A DNA stretch of 64,000 bases from Gammaproteobacteria bacterium (GTDB lineage: Bacteria > Pseudomonadota > Gammaproteobacteria > Steroidobacterales > Steroidobacteraceae). Each line of letters starts with the position of its first letter. Position 1 is the stretch's first letter. Location: positions 1 to 64,000 of the forward strand of contig CANGBB010000004.1 of assembly GCA_947452065.1 (NCBI GenBank), read 5' to 3'. The position numbers were made by a program, and so were the translations under genes. The notes below the pieces were generated by a model that had not been told where the DNA came from, made no database searches, and worked only from the letters and a program-made list of their open reading frames with translations. Of this stretch, positions 17,175 through 25,462 are shown piece by piece.

Positions 17175-18190
17175 GCGATCTAGTTACATCAGGACTGGAT
17201 GGCGGCATTGTCGCAGTTAATGCCAAGAAGCAACTGCTCAGCGGCAACCCGTCAGTGCTGATCTTATGTGCGACATCAGCCAGTCTTTTGTCCAAGCACT
17301 CGCGCGAGTTGATCAGGAGTGTTCGGACGGATGGCGTGCGCACTGAATTCCACGCACCGGATGATTCGGATACGGTGCTGAAGTCTGCAAATCGATTGCT
17401 GGCTGACATGCCTCTTGAGCGACTTTATGAAGGCGCCGCCCAGCAGGCGGTACGGATACTCGTCATCGATGACGGAGAAAGGCTCGCTGAGCCTGAGGTC
17501 GCTTCCTTGCGTCGTCTGGTCGAAGGGCTGCGTGGCACCGCATTGCGCGTCGTTGTGCTCGCCAAGCACGCCAGCTCGCGCCTGAGTGAGTTGCCAATTG
17601 CTGGATTGGGCGAGCGCGCGCTCGTGTGGGATTTGGAAAGCCCAATCGGTGAGCTCCGGCGGCTTGAACAGGGATCAGATGGTACGGGGCGCCGCGCGAA
17701 GCCAACCCAACAGGGTTTTTCCGAGCCGCTGAGAGCACGGATCGATGATCTGACTGAACTCTCTGAGGCTGAAGATATTCTGGCTGAGCTGGCTCGCGAA
17801 CGCTCCGATGCGGGAGCGGTTGTGCACGCCGGATCGCGCCGCACGCGTGGGATATGGATTGCAATGCTCGGCGTCGTGATCGTTCTGCTCGGCACACTGG
17901 GCGTGGTCCGGTGGATGACTGATCAAAAGGCTGCGGCCTTGCTGATGGTCTACGACTGCGGACTGCAGCCGGATCGTGAATCGGTGCAGACTCTCATTGA
18001 TCAGCTAGGGCAGGGGATTCCCACTCGCGTCAGCGAACAGCTCGGCCGCTATCGTCTCGAGGCAGGCCCATTCAAGGGAAAGGCAGCAGCCGAGGCAGCG
18101 CGCGCTCAGATCTGGCGCATCGGGGCCTGCCATGTGGCCCCGATCATCGTGTCTGCTGCGACTGAAATACCCCGTGGAAATGGAGGTTGA
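17171..18190 (+). CDS. DamX-like membrane protein with degenerate ATPase-like half and SPOR-like domain
   Basis: Encodes 339 residues; not a recognised flagellar protein. The first 160 residues look like a P-loop ATPase remnant: a Walker B-like strand RILVIDDGERL (95-105) and ALRVVVLAKHA are present, but the strand where Walker A should lie (SVLILCATSASLLSKHS) has no GKS/T. A charged linker leads to one membrane helix (about 227-247). The C-terminal 75 residues (PTRVSEQLGRYRLEAGPF; AAEAARAQIWRIGACHVAPI) resemble a SPOR domain, which in DamX binds denuded septal peptidoglycan. ATGA overlap with flhB places it in the export-gate operon. Function in anchoring the basal body to the cell wall or pole is speculation. 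Confidence 0.7.
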   Translation: MSDLVTSGLDGGIVAVNAKKQLLSGNPSVLILCATSASLLSKHSRELIRSVRTDGVRTEFHAPDDSDTVLKSANRLLADMPLERLYEGAAQQAVRILVIDDGERLAEPEVASLRRLVEGLRGTALRVVVLAKHASSRLSELPIAGLGERALVWDLESPIGELRRLEQGSDGTGRRAKPTQQGFSEPLRARIDDLTELSEAEDILAELARERSDAGAVVHAGSRRTRGIWIAMLGVVIVLLGTLGVVRWMTDQKAAALLMVYDCGLQPDRESVQTLIDQLGQGIPTRVSEQLGRYRLEAGPFKGKAAAEAARAQIWRIGACHVAPIIVSAATEIPRGNGG

Positions 18191-18194
18191 TGGT

Positions 18195-18659
18195 ATGTCT
18201 GATCCAATGGATGAAGACTCAAAGGGAACTGCTGGCGCAGTCGCGGGAGTGTTTAAGTCCGCTGAGATGGCGCCGCACAAGCTGGCTCCCGGAACTAATT
18301 CCGCGGTATCGGATGTTGCAGTGGATCGGGATGCAGAGTCCGCTTCGCACCATTCAGTGGACAGCCCCGCTCAGCCGCAGGCGTCCGCGACACCCAGCGA
18401 AGACTCCAGTGTGCCCGCAATTGTGCAGGCGGCGAACAGTGCGACGGACCAGCTTCAGGCCTCTGTGGCTAAAGCGGATGCCGCAATCCGGTCTATTGAG
18501 GAGCGACAGATGGCACTGGAGGAATCATTCCAGAAAGCCGAAGCCATGGTGGCTGAGGTCGCTCGTGTGAGTGCCTCCATGAGCCTCAATGATGAGCTAC
18601 GCAAGCGTATTGCCGCCACCATCCAGCGCACGCGTGGTCTGCGTGAACACCTGAAATAA
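18195..18659 (+). CDS. Small cytoplasmic coiled-coil protein, unknown
   Basis: Encodes 154 residues from ATG 18195 (GGAGG about 8 bp upstream). No family recognised. The first 80 residues are acidic, Ser/Ala/Pro-rich and probably disordered. Residues about 85-150 are helical with heptad spacing (ASVAKADAAIRSIEERQMALEES; EAMVAEVARVSASM). No signal peptide or membrane segment is seen. It is 4 bp behind the SPOR-like gene and 44 bp ahead of another coiled-coil gene, so the three probably act together. Confidence 0.65.
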   Translation: MSDPMDEDSKGTAGAVAGVFKSAEMAPHKLAPGTNSAVSDVAVDRDAESASHHSVDSPAQPQASATPSEDSSVPAIVQAANSATDQLQASVAKADAAIRSIEERQMALEESFQKAEAMVAEVARVSASMSLNDELRKRIAATIQRTRGLREHLK

Positions 18660-18703
18660 CAGGCAGTGCTGCAAATCAGCAGTACATCGACGGAGAGAAT
18701 GCC

Positions 18704-19597
18704 ATGAACGAAGAAGTCAAACCCCAGGATGCTGTAGTCGAAAGCCCGGATGTGGTGAGCCCGCTCGAGGAGCTGGCATCACTGACGCTGGATGCGGCTG
18801 ACGCTGCCAACGACAGTGCGCAGTCCACGCACGAATCCATCGCTAAGCTCTCGCAAGTTGTCGAGACGCATCAGGAGGTCACGCGTTCGGTGAGGAATGC
18901 GCCGGCTATCCTCGGTGCCATCATGCTAAGTGGCTGCGTCGTGATGGCAATTGTCATCGCTATCGTCTTTACAAAGGTCACTGAAAAGGCCTCAACTCTC
19001 GATGCTGCGATTGCTGCGCAGAAAGAGGAGTTGAGCAAGGTCGAGACTGCGCTCAAGGAACTGAAGGTGCTGCAGTCCGATCTCGGGAAGTTCCAGAACA
19101 TCGCCGAGGAGACCACCCAGCGCGCCGTTGTGACGCTTAGAGAGCAGGTTAAAACCGATCGACTGGCGGTGCAGCAACTTGAAGTCCGTCGTATCAATGA
19201 GATGCTGGCGTCGCTGCGTAGTGGCATTGCCTCCGCACCTCGAGCAGGGGCAAGCCACCCTGACGAGCTGGAGACAAAAATCGTAGCGCTCGAGAAGTCG
19301 ATCGCTGGTATCGATACGCGCCTTCGGGCTGGCAGGTTCGAGGCCATGGAAGAAGGCATCAAGCGTGTTGATACACGCCTGGCTGCGATCGAGAAGTCTG
19401 CGAGCGGCCCAAGCAATGCCAGTGCTCAGGCTGCTAACAGTCGCGCCAGCGATGCCCTTGCAAAAGACATGAAGACGACTCTTGAGGAGTTGGCTGGGCT
19501 GAAGGCGGAAATCAGCACGCTTCGCGGTGCGATTGAGCGTCGTGGCAACGACACGCCGGCCTCGGGGCCGACCTTCCGCAAGTCGGCCGGAGGCTGA
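18704..19597 (+). CDS. Membrane-anchored coiled-coil protein, unknown
   Basis: Encodes 297 residues. No family recognised. Residues 1-65 are acidic and predicted cytoplasmic. One membrane helix (about 69-90, ILGAIMLSGCVVMAIVIAIVF) follows. Then come about 190 residues of largely helical, heptad-rich sequence (AAIAAQKEELSKVETALKEL; MEEGIKRVDTRLAAIEKS), with a Ser/Ala break near 235-250 and a Thr/Pro/Gly tail. GGAGAG lies 6 bp before the ATG. It ends a three-gene insertion between flhB and flhA and converges on the flgT-like gene. Confidence 0.65.
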   Translation: MNEEVKPQDAVVESPDVVSPLEELASLTLDAADAANDSAQSTHESIAKLSQVVETHQEVTRSVRNAPAILGAIMLSGCVVMAIVIAIVFTKVTEKASTLDAAIAAQKEELSKVETALKELKVLQSDLGKFQNIAEETTQRAVVTLREQVKTDRLAVQQLEVRRINEMLASLRSGIASAPRAGASHPDELETKIVALEKSIAGIDTRLRAGRFEAMEEGIKRVDTRLAAIEKSASGPSNASAQAANSRASDALAKDMKTTLEELAGLKAEISTLRGAIERRGNDTPASGPTFRKSAGG

Positions 19598-19643
19598 GCG
19601 CGCCCGTTCCCCTTCGGTCTGAGCTGTTAAAGGGGTAGCGCGC
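19598..19643. terminator. Possible bidirectional terminator between convergent genes
   Basis: GCGCGC and CCCCTT in the left half pair with AAGGGG and GCGCGC in the right half, forming a bipartite hairpin between the convergent coiled-coil and flgT-like genes, overlapping the last codons of the latter. There is no clear U-tract on either side. Confidence 0.4.
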
Positions 19644-20646
19644 GGCAACCGGCCGCGCACGTGGATGCGTCACCACGCACCACGTCGAGCTCAGCCAGAC
19701 TGGCGCGGTTGGCTTGCCGAACCCGGACAATCGGCCATTGACTGGTGATTGAGGCGTCCATTGACGGCACCAGCAGTAGGGCATGCCCCTCATCCAGACC
19801 GCTGACGCTGGAACTATCGATCCACAGCTTGGCGGCTGACATTGTCACCGGCAGCACGGGTAGTGCGCACGAAAGGGGCCGGAGCATCTCACGGGCTGAG
19901 CTCGCGACCGCTTCGAGTACCGTTTCTCTCCACGTGCCTGGAATCCCGCCTGAAATCTGCGCTCGGTATCCGGGGCGTGTGCGCGCTTGGATGTTGCGAG
20001 CTGCAATCACGCGACCGTCTTCCGCTGTATCGACGAGCTCCATCGAAATCGAAGCCGTCAGCGGCAGGCGCAGCCATTCATCCAGAACGCGCTGCGACAG
20101 CGGCGAACCGCGATAGTTGATCCGCACCCGCAGTGACAGACCTTCTTCAGTATGGCTCGCACTCTTCGCATTGGTATTTCGCGGCACGCGGACTTGGGTG
20201 CTGATGCCGAGGTTAACGAGGGTGTCGACGAGGCCATCTTCAAGTCGGGTTCGATCATTGGCCGACCATGAAGAATGCTGCTCGCCAATGGACATGTTGA
20301 GGCCGATGACAGGGTGCACTGCGGACGAGGGCGCGCAAGGCGTGCTCGCTGTCACAGCGGGAGCAGAGCAGTCCTTCCCGGAGTTCGGATTCACGCCATC
20401 AGCGATACTCGCGGAACCCCAGTGCGTGACACGCACCGTATCCTCAACGCGCCCATCCCGAATCACCGAGGATTCAACCTGAAGCGGCGCGAAGGACTTC
20501 TCGAGGCAGCGCTGCAGTGTTTGGGCGCGCTGCTGGATGTCATAGCCAACAGGGCCTACTGACGTTTCGGCACCCGCAGAAACCCGTGCGCCCACAACGC
20601 TCGCTAGACCCAGCATGGTGGCCAGCAATGCCTGGCAATGCTTCAT
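19627..20646 (-). CDS. FlgT-like secreted flagellar accessory protein
   Basis: Encodes 339 residues with a signal peptide (about 1-26, cleavage after GAETS is possible). Cys residues occur in pairs suited to disulfides. The arrangement resembles FlgT of the Vibrio H-ring: an N-terminal segment (QRAQTLQRCLEKSFAPLQVESSV), a middle TolB-N-like part (MSIGEQHSSWSANDRTRLEDGL) and a short C-terminal beta domain (LWIDSSSVSGLDEGHALLLV). Sequence similarity is weak by eye, so the name is inferred from layout and from its partner, the FlgP-like lipoprotein upstream, which it overlaps by 4 bp. Confidence 0.6.
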   Translation of the reverse strand: MKHCQALLATMLGLASVVGARVSAGAETSVGPVGYDIQQRAQTLQRCLEKSFAPLQVESSVIRDGRVEDTVRVTHWGSASIADGVNPNSGKDCSAPAVTASTPCAPSSAVHPVIGLNMSIGEQHSSWSANDRTRLEDGLVDTLVNLGISTQVRVPRNTNAKSASHTEEGLSLRVRINYRGSPLSQRVLDEWLRLPLTASISMELVDTAEDGRVIAARNIQARTRPGYRAQISGGIPGTWRETVLEAVASSAREMLRPLSCALPVLPVTMSAAKLWIDSSSVSGLDEGHALLLVPSMDASITSQWPIVRVRQANRASLAELDVVRGDASTCAAGCRALPL

Positions 20647-21242
20647 GGCGTTGCGGGTTTTGCTGCAGATGCCGGTGATAATGATCCCGATGCTGCCGGC
20701 GTTTCCGTTGATGCAGGCGTCGCTGCTGGGGCAGTCGCAGGCCGCGCTGCGGGGATGCGAACGGTGGCCTGGTAGGAATCATTCCCAAAGGGTTCGATGG
20801 AGACAAGCTCCGCTCCGGTGATGGCGCCGGCAACGCGGGCTCGCATGTTATCGCTACGAACCCGTCCGCCCTCGACGATGGATTCACCGGCGAGATCCAG
20901 CCCATAGAGCTGCTCCGCAAGGTTGCGGTAGGCATCCAGTTTGGCAGCCAGAGCCGCCTGCAGGCGGCGTTGGTTCAAATCCTCACCACTTTGCGCCGCG
21001 ATGGAGGCAAAGCCGAAGGCCACCATCTCCGTGGTGGGCATCGGGGGCGTGGGCTTCGCGACGGGCGGGGTGACAGCCGCCGCTGTCGCAGAGGCGTTCC
21101 GCTTGTGGACAGCAGCGGTTATCCACGTAGTGAGGACGTGTGCCTTGACGCTGGCCAGCGGATTGGTCACGGACACGGTGGTGCAACCGGCCAGACCAAC
21201 TGATACCGCCAAAAGGGCGAAGGTGGTGCTTCTCGTACCCAT
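20643..21242 (-). CDS. flgP: FlgP-like outer-membrane lipoprotein (LPP20 family)
   Basis: Encodes 199 residues from the ATG at 21242, chosen because GGGAGG lies just upstream and a lipoprotein signal follows (lipobox LAGC, Cys 20). The LPP20 domain is clear: AALAAKLDAYRNLAEQLYG, then VEGGRVRSDNMRARVAGAI and GAELVSIEPFGNDSYQATVRI. The C-terminus is a Pro/Ala-rich tail. In Vibrio and Campylobacter, FlgP forms outer-membrane basal disks around the flagellum. It is divergent from flhA and coupled to the flgT-like gene. Confidence 0.8.
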   Translation of the reverse strand: MGTRSTTFALLAVSVGLAGCTTVSVTNPLASVKAHVLTTWITAAVHKRNASATAAAVTPPVAKPTPPMPTTEMVAFGFASIAAQSGEDLNQRRLQAALAAKLDAYRNLAEQLYGLDLAGESIVEGGRVRSDNMRARVAGAITGAELVSIEPFGNDSYQATVRIPAARPATAPAATPASTETPAASGSLSPASAAKPATP

Positions 21243-21303
21243 GCCTCCCGAGTCGGCCGGTGGGGGTGTTCCTTGAGCCCCAGTTTGCTGCCGGATTTCC
21301 GCG

Positions 21304-21319
21304 TGGCATGAGGGTTGCA
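21304..21319 (+). promoter_or_regulatory. Sigma54 (-24/-12) promoter for flhA
   Basis: TGGCATG-AGGG-TTGCA has the invariant GG and GC 12 bp apart and differs from TGGCACGN4TTGCW at one base (T for C). Predicted start near 21331 leaves a leader of about 68 nt before the flhA ATG. It would make flhA-flhF-flhG-fliA-motAB a second sigma54 transcript. Confidence 0.8.
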
Positions 21320-21398
21320 TCACTTGCCGGGCGGCAACCAATTCGTCGGTGGTCGCTGGCTTGGCGATTTCGTAAAACGTTGTTTTTATTGGAATAAA

Positions 21399-23513
21399 AT
21401 GGAACTGGCTGCGGGCGACTTCCTGTCGAAGCTTCGACAATCAGGCAAGAACCTGCCGTTACAGGCGGTGTCCATCCCGCTCGGCTTCCTGTTGCTGCTC
21501 GGTATGCTGGTGCTGCCGGTGCCGCCGCTGCTGCTCGATCTGCTGTTCACTTTCAATATCGCGCTGTCGCTGGTCATCCTGTTTCTCGCGATCTCGACCT
21601 CGCGCCCGTTCTCCTTCTCGGTCTTTCCGACGGTCCTGCTATTCGCCACCTTGATGCGACTGTCGCTCAACGTGGCGTCCACCCGCGTCGTGCTCAGCGC
21701 CGGACACGAGGGCACGGATGCCGCGGGTCACGTGATCGAGGCCTTCGGATCGGTACTGGTCGCCGGCGATTACATCGTCGGGCTGGTGGTGTTTGCCATC
21801 CTGGTGATCATCAATTTCGTGGTCGTGACCAAGGGCGCAGGCCGCGTCTCCGAAGTGACCGCGCGCTTCACCCTCGACGCGATACCCGGCAAGCAGTTGG
21901 CGGTGGATGCGGATCTCGGGGCCGGTCTGATCAATCAGGAGCAGGCCAGAGCGAGGCGTCTGGAAATCACGGCGGAAGCCGACTTCTATGGGTCCATGGA
22001 TGGTGCCAGCAAGTTTGTCCGCGGTGACGCGGTCGCGGGCATCCTCATCCTGCTGATCAATATCGTGGGCGGCATTCTCGTGGGCAGCCTGCAGCATGGT
22101 ATGACGCTGGCTGCTGCATTCGGCCGTTATGCAACACTCGCCGTCGGCGACGGTCTCGTCGCGCAGGTGCCTGCACTGTTGCTCTCGATTGCAACCGCCA
22201 TCATCGTGACCCGTGTTTCCGGCGAGGAATCACTGCACGAGCAGACCTACGCGCAGTTCAACAATGTCGAAGCCTGGTGGCTGACCTCCTCGATCCTTGC
22301 TCTGCTCGGAATCATCCCGGGTATGCCGCACCTCGCATTCCTCGTGCTGGCCACTGTAACGGCCGGAGCGGCATGGATGCTCAGCAAACGCCGTCAAATG
22401 ACGAAGGCAGCCGAAAAGAAAACTGAAGAGGCCGCCGCTGCGCCGCGCGAACTCTCCTGGTCTGATGTGCAGCAGGCCGACGCGATCGGTCTAGAAGTTG
22501 GATACGCGCTCGTCGCGTTGATCGATGCCCAGCAGGGCGGATCACTGGTCACCCGCATTCGTGGCATCCGCAAGAAATTGACTTACGAACTGGGGTTCCT
22601 GATTCCCCAAGTGCATATCCGCGATAACCTTGATCTGCGGCCCGAGGCCTACCAGATCATGGTCAACGGCGTTGTGATCGGCCGCGGTGAGGTCAAGCCA
22701 ACGCGTGAGCTGGCGATTCACTCCGGCGTGGTTCACGGCGAACTGCAGGGCATCCGCACGAAAGATCCGACCTTCGGTCTTGATGCCGTCTGGATCGATC
22801 CTGCACAGCGCGACTACGCGCGATCCCTCGGCTACACCGTTGTGGATGCGAGCACGACGATTGCGACTCACCTCAACAAGATCCTGCAGGAGAACTGCAA
22901 CCTGCTGATGGGTCATGATGAGGCACAACAGTTGATTGATAAGCTGGCGTCCGCAGCGCCCAAGCTGGTCGATGAGCTGATCCCCAAGAAGCTATCGATT
23001 GGTGCGCTGACACAGGTGCTGCAAAACCTGCTGTCCGAAGGCGTTTCGATCCGCGACCTGCGCGGTGTTCTGCTGGCACTGGCTCCCGTGGCCGAGAAAG
23101 TGCAGGACATCGACGAGTTGACTGGCGTTGCACGCGTCGCTCTGGGTCGCATGATTGTTCAGCAATATGCCCAGCACGGTGAAGAGCTTGGCGTCATGAC
23201 GCTGGCTCCCGAACTCGAGCAGGTGCTGTATGCCACCGTGCGCCGCGGACAGGGCGGGAATATTCCGGTGGAACCGGAACTCGCCGAGGGACTCCTGCGC
23301 TCGGTCAGCAAGGCCTCACAGGACGAGATGAATCTGGATCGGCCGGCAATCCTGGTGACATCGCCGACGCTGCGACCATGGCTGTCGCGAATTCTCCGTC
23401 CGCGTATCCCGGGCCTATCGGTTCTGTCCTATGCCGAGCTGCCCGAGGATACCAACCTGCGGGTGAATACCAGCATCACAGTGCAGGCGCGGCCCAGTGC
23501 CGTGGCCGCATAG
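21399..23513 (+). CDS. flhA: Flagellar export gate protein FlhA
   Basis: Encodes 704 residues from ATG 21399, where the conserved sequence begins; upstream in-frame codons overlap the promoter. FlhA is the nonameric gate and chaperone-docking platform. The N-terminal half has about eight membrane helices with FHIPEP-family motifs (FPTVLLFATLMRLSLNVASTR, the first conserved loop DAIPGKQLAVDADLGAGLI). The cytoplasmic half includes VHIRDNLDLRPEAYQIMVNG and the C-terminal chaperone-binding domain. flhF follows 12 bp later. Confidence 0.97.
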   Translation: MELAAGDFLSKLRQSGKNLPLQAVSIPLGFLLLLGMLVLPVPPLLLDLLFTFNIALSLVILFLAISTSRPFSFSVFPTVLLFATLMRLSLNVASTRVVLSAGHEGTDAAGHVIEAFGSVLVAGDYIVGLVVFAILVIINFVVVTKGAGRVSEVTARFTLDAIPGKQLAVDADLGAGLINQEQARARRLEITAEADFYGSMDGASKFVRGDAVAGILILLINIVGGILVGSLQHGMTLAAAFGRYATLAVGDGLVAQVPALLLSIATAIIVTRVSGEESLHEQTYAQFNNVEAWWLTSSILALLGIIPGMPHLAFLVLATVTAGAAWMLSKRRQMTKAAEKKTEEAAAAPRELSWSDVQQADAIGLEVGYALVALIDAQQGGSLVTRIRGIRKKLTYELGFLIPQVHIRDNLDLRPEAYQIMVNGVVIGRGEVKPTRELAIHSGVVHGELQGIRTKDPTFGLDAVWIDPAQRDYARSLGYTVVDASTTIATHLNKILQENCNLLMGHDEAQQLIDKLASAAPKLVDELIPKKLSIGALTQVLQNLLSEGVSIRDLRGVLLALAPVAEKVQDIDELTGVARVALGRMIVQQYAQHGEELGVMTLAPELEQVLYATVRRGQGGNIPVEPELAEGLLRSVSKASQDEMNLDRPAILVTSPTLRPWLSRILRPRIPGLSVLSYAELPEDTNLRVNTSITVQARPSAVAA

Positions 23514-23525
23514 CGAGGAGCTCTC

Positions 23526-24638
23526 ATGCGTATCGAACGGGTAGTGGGTGGTACTTTCAACGAGGCGAGCGAGCGCTCACGCGAGCTGTTCGGTCCTAGC
23601 GTCATGTTGATTTCCTCTGCGCGTGTTGGTGATGTGCACGAACTGCTGGTCTGCACCGAGACGGCGGAAAACGATGAGAACGATCAGATTAGCCCGGTCG
23701 ATCGGAGTGGTAAGTTCGCTGCCACCCTGCAGGCCGAGCTAAGTTCAAGCCGCACTTCAGGCCGACCGATTCCGCGGGTGGTGCCAACGGTTATGCCGAC
23801 GCAGGCCGCTGCTGTCAAAGCCGCTGCCGACCCACTCAGCAAGGAGCAGGGAGCGGCACTCGTCAACGTGATCCGCAAGGAATTGCACGCTCTGGAAACA
23901 CGGCTCGCTGGTAACAGCGGCACCGTCAGAGGTCTGAGCCAAAAGATGGCGCTGCTGGAGCAAGGCCTGACGGCTGAATATGCGACGCGCCTGCTCGAGC
24001 ATGGGCTCGAGAGCGCTGAAGTCAGCCAGCAACTGCTCGATGATCTTGCTCCCCGCATGGCCTCTGACACGCTCGGTCGCAAGCCGCTGTTGCTGGTCGG
24101 ACCGACCGCTGGTGGCAAGACCACCGTTGCGATGCAGGCGACGAATTTTATTGCAGCTGCTCGCGGTGTATCGCCGATCGTCAGTGCCGTGCGCGACCAG
24201 CGTCCCGGAGCACGGGAAAAGTTTTTTGCGACTGCCGATGCAGCGAAAACCATCTCCAGCTGGGGAGGTGTCGCCGATGAGTCGCTGGTCATCGACGGCG
24301 GTGCCTACTCGATCGAAGAACTTCAAAATGCCGGTGGGCAGTTCGCAGACGTCGACCTTTGTCTGTGCACCCCGTCCTACCTGAATCGTGCGGCGGCCAC
24401 GCGCTGGCTCGACTGCGGCATCCCATTCAGTGGCGTGATTATCACTCACTGGTCTGAGGCTGAGGTGCCGCTGGGGCTGCTGGCTGCGCTCGCTGAACGG
24501 CAGTTGCCCTTGCTCGGTCTGTCGGCATCTGCTGATCCCTCACAGCCGATCATGGCTGCGGATCCGGCGAGCATTGGTGCCGCGGTTCATCGTGTCATGG
24601 AACTGGTTCTGGCAACCGACATCCCAGGAAACGATTGA
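23526..24638 (+). CDS. flhF: FlhF-like SRP-type GTPase with eroded GTPase motifs
   Basis: Encodes 370 residues. FlhF marks the pole for flagellar assembly through a GTP-dependent dimer. The N-terminal B domain (MRIERVVGGTFNEASERSRELFGPSVMLIS) and an NG-like arrangement are present, and the P-loop GPTAGGKTT (192-200) is kept. The DTxRxxAxEQL box is not recognisable. DTAG of G3 is replaced by DGGA (257-260), and the guanine-specifying TKLD of G4 by THWS (307-310). So it may bind nucleotide weakly or not be GTP-specific. Gene order flhA-flhF-flhG-fliA is canonical and supports the identity. It overlaps flhG by a TGATG junction. Confidence 0.85.
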   Translation: MRIERVVGGTFNEASERSRELFGPSVMLISSARVGDVHELLVCTETAENDENDQISPVDRSGKFAATLQAELSSSRTSGRPIPRVVPTVMPTQAAAVKAAADPLSKEQGAALVNVIRKELHALETRLAGNSGTVRGLSQKMALLEQGLTAEYATRLLEHGLESAEVSQQLLDDLAPRMASDTLGRKPLLLVGPTAGGKTTVAMQATNFIAAARGVSPIVSAVRDQRPGAREKFFATADAAKTISSWGGVADESLVIDGGAYSIEELQNAGGQFADVDLCLCTPSYLNRAAATRWLDCGIPFSGVIITHWSEAEVPLGLLAALAERQLPLLGLSASADPSQPIMAADPASIGAAVHRVMELVLATDIPGND

Positions 24639-25462
24639 TGGACTCCGCGCAGAGCAGAACACGTCTGATCGCGTTCTCCAGTGGCAAGGGAGGCGTTGGC
24701 AAGACGTTCCTAAGCCTGAATGTCGCTGTGGCACTCGCCCAGCGCGGCCATTCCGTCATGCTCTTCGATGGCGACATGGGCCTGGCGAACGTGCATGTGC
24801 TGCTGGGGATCCACACGGAAAAAGATATTTCGGATGTGCTTGCCGGTCGTTGTGCACTGGCGCAGACAATTCTGAAAGGCCCGGCTGGCGTCAGGATTGT
24901 TCCGGGCGCATCGGGCAAGCGTGATGTTGCCGAGCTCAGCATGCTCGAGCTGACGCGCGTCTTGCAGGGGCTGGGATCCTTGGTTCCCGCCGCGGATTAC
25001 ATCGTCATCGATACCGGTGCGGGGATCGGTACCCATGTAACCACATTGGCGCAGCTGTCTGACGCCATCGTTGTGGTCGTGCGTGATGAGCCCGCGTCGC
25101 TGGCTGACGCCTATGGACTGATCAAAGTCATGTACCAGGAGTTTGGCAGCCAGCGCTTCCAGATCGTGGTGAATGGCGTCTCGAATCCTGTTCGGGGCAA
25201 TCAGATCTTTGAACGGCTGCAAAATGTAGCGATGAAATTCCTTGGGCTGCCGCTGGAACTGGCGGGTGTCATCCCACAGGATTCCAATGCGATCGCAGCG
25301 ATTGGTCGCCGTGATGCCTTGCTCACGGCCTTCCCTGACAGCGTTGGTGCCATGGCGGTACGGCGCGTGGCAGCGAAGCTTGAAGGTCTCCGTGTGGATG
25401 CCGGCAGCTCGCCCTTCCTGATCGATCGCCTGGATGCCGTCTCTTTAGGAGCCGTGACATGA
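24638..25462 (+). CDS. flhG: FlhG/FleN MinD-like ATPase, flagellar number regulator
   Basis: Encodes 274 residues from ATG 24638, which shares a base with the flhF stop. FlhG/FleN restrains flagellar number and, in Pseudomonas, antagonises FleQ. The deviant Walker A is SSGKGGVGKTFLSLNVA, switch I is LFDGDMGLANVHVLLG and switch II YIVIDTGAGIG. All are intact, in contrast to the neighbouring FlhF. The C-terminal amphipathic targeting helix is plausible (AVRRVAAKLEGL region). It overlaps fliA by 4 bp. Confidence 0.93.
   Translation: MDSAQSRTRLIAFSSGKGGVGKTFLSLNVAVALAQRGHSVMLFDGDMGLANVHVLLGIHTEKDISDVLAGRCALAQTILKGPAGVRIVPGASGKRDVAELSMLELTRVLQGLGSLVPAADYIVIDTGAGIGTHVTTLAQLSDAIVVVVRDEPASLADAYGLIKVMYQEFGSQRFQIVVNGVSNPVRGNQIFERLQNVAMKFLGLPLELAGVIPQDSNAIAAIGRRDALLTAFPDSVGAMAVRRVAAKLEGLRVDAGSSPFLIDRLDAVSLGAVT

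Noticed and set aside
21257-21330. Sigma54 site for the minus-strand flgP gene
   Set aside because: A CGGCAAGTGATGC-like sequence exists but GG and GC are 10 rather than 12 bp apart, so the spacing is wrong.
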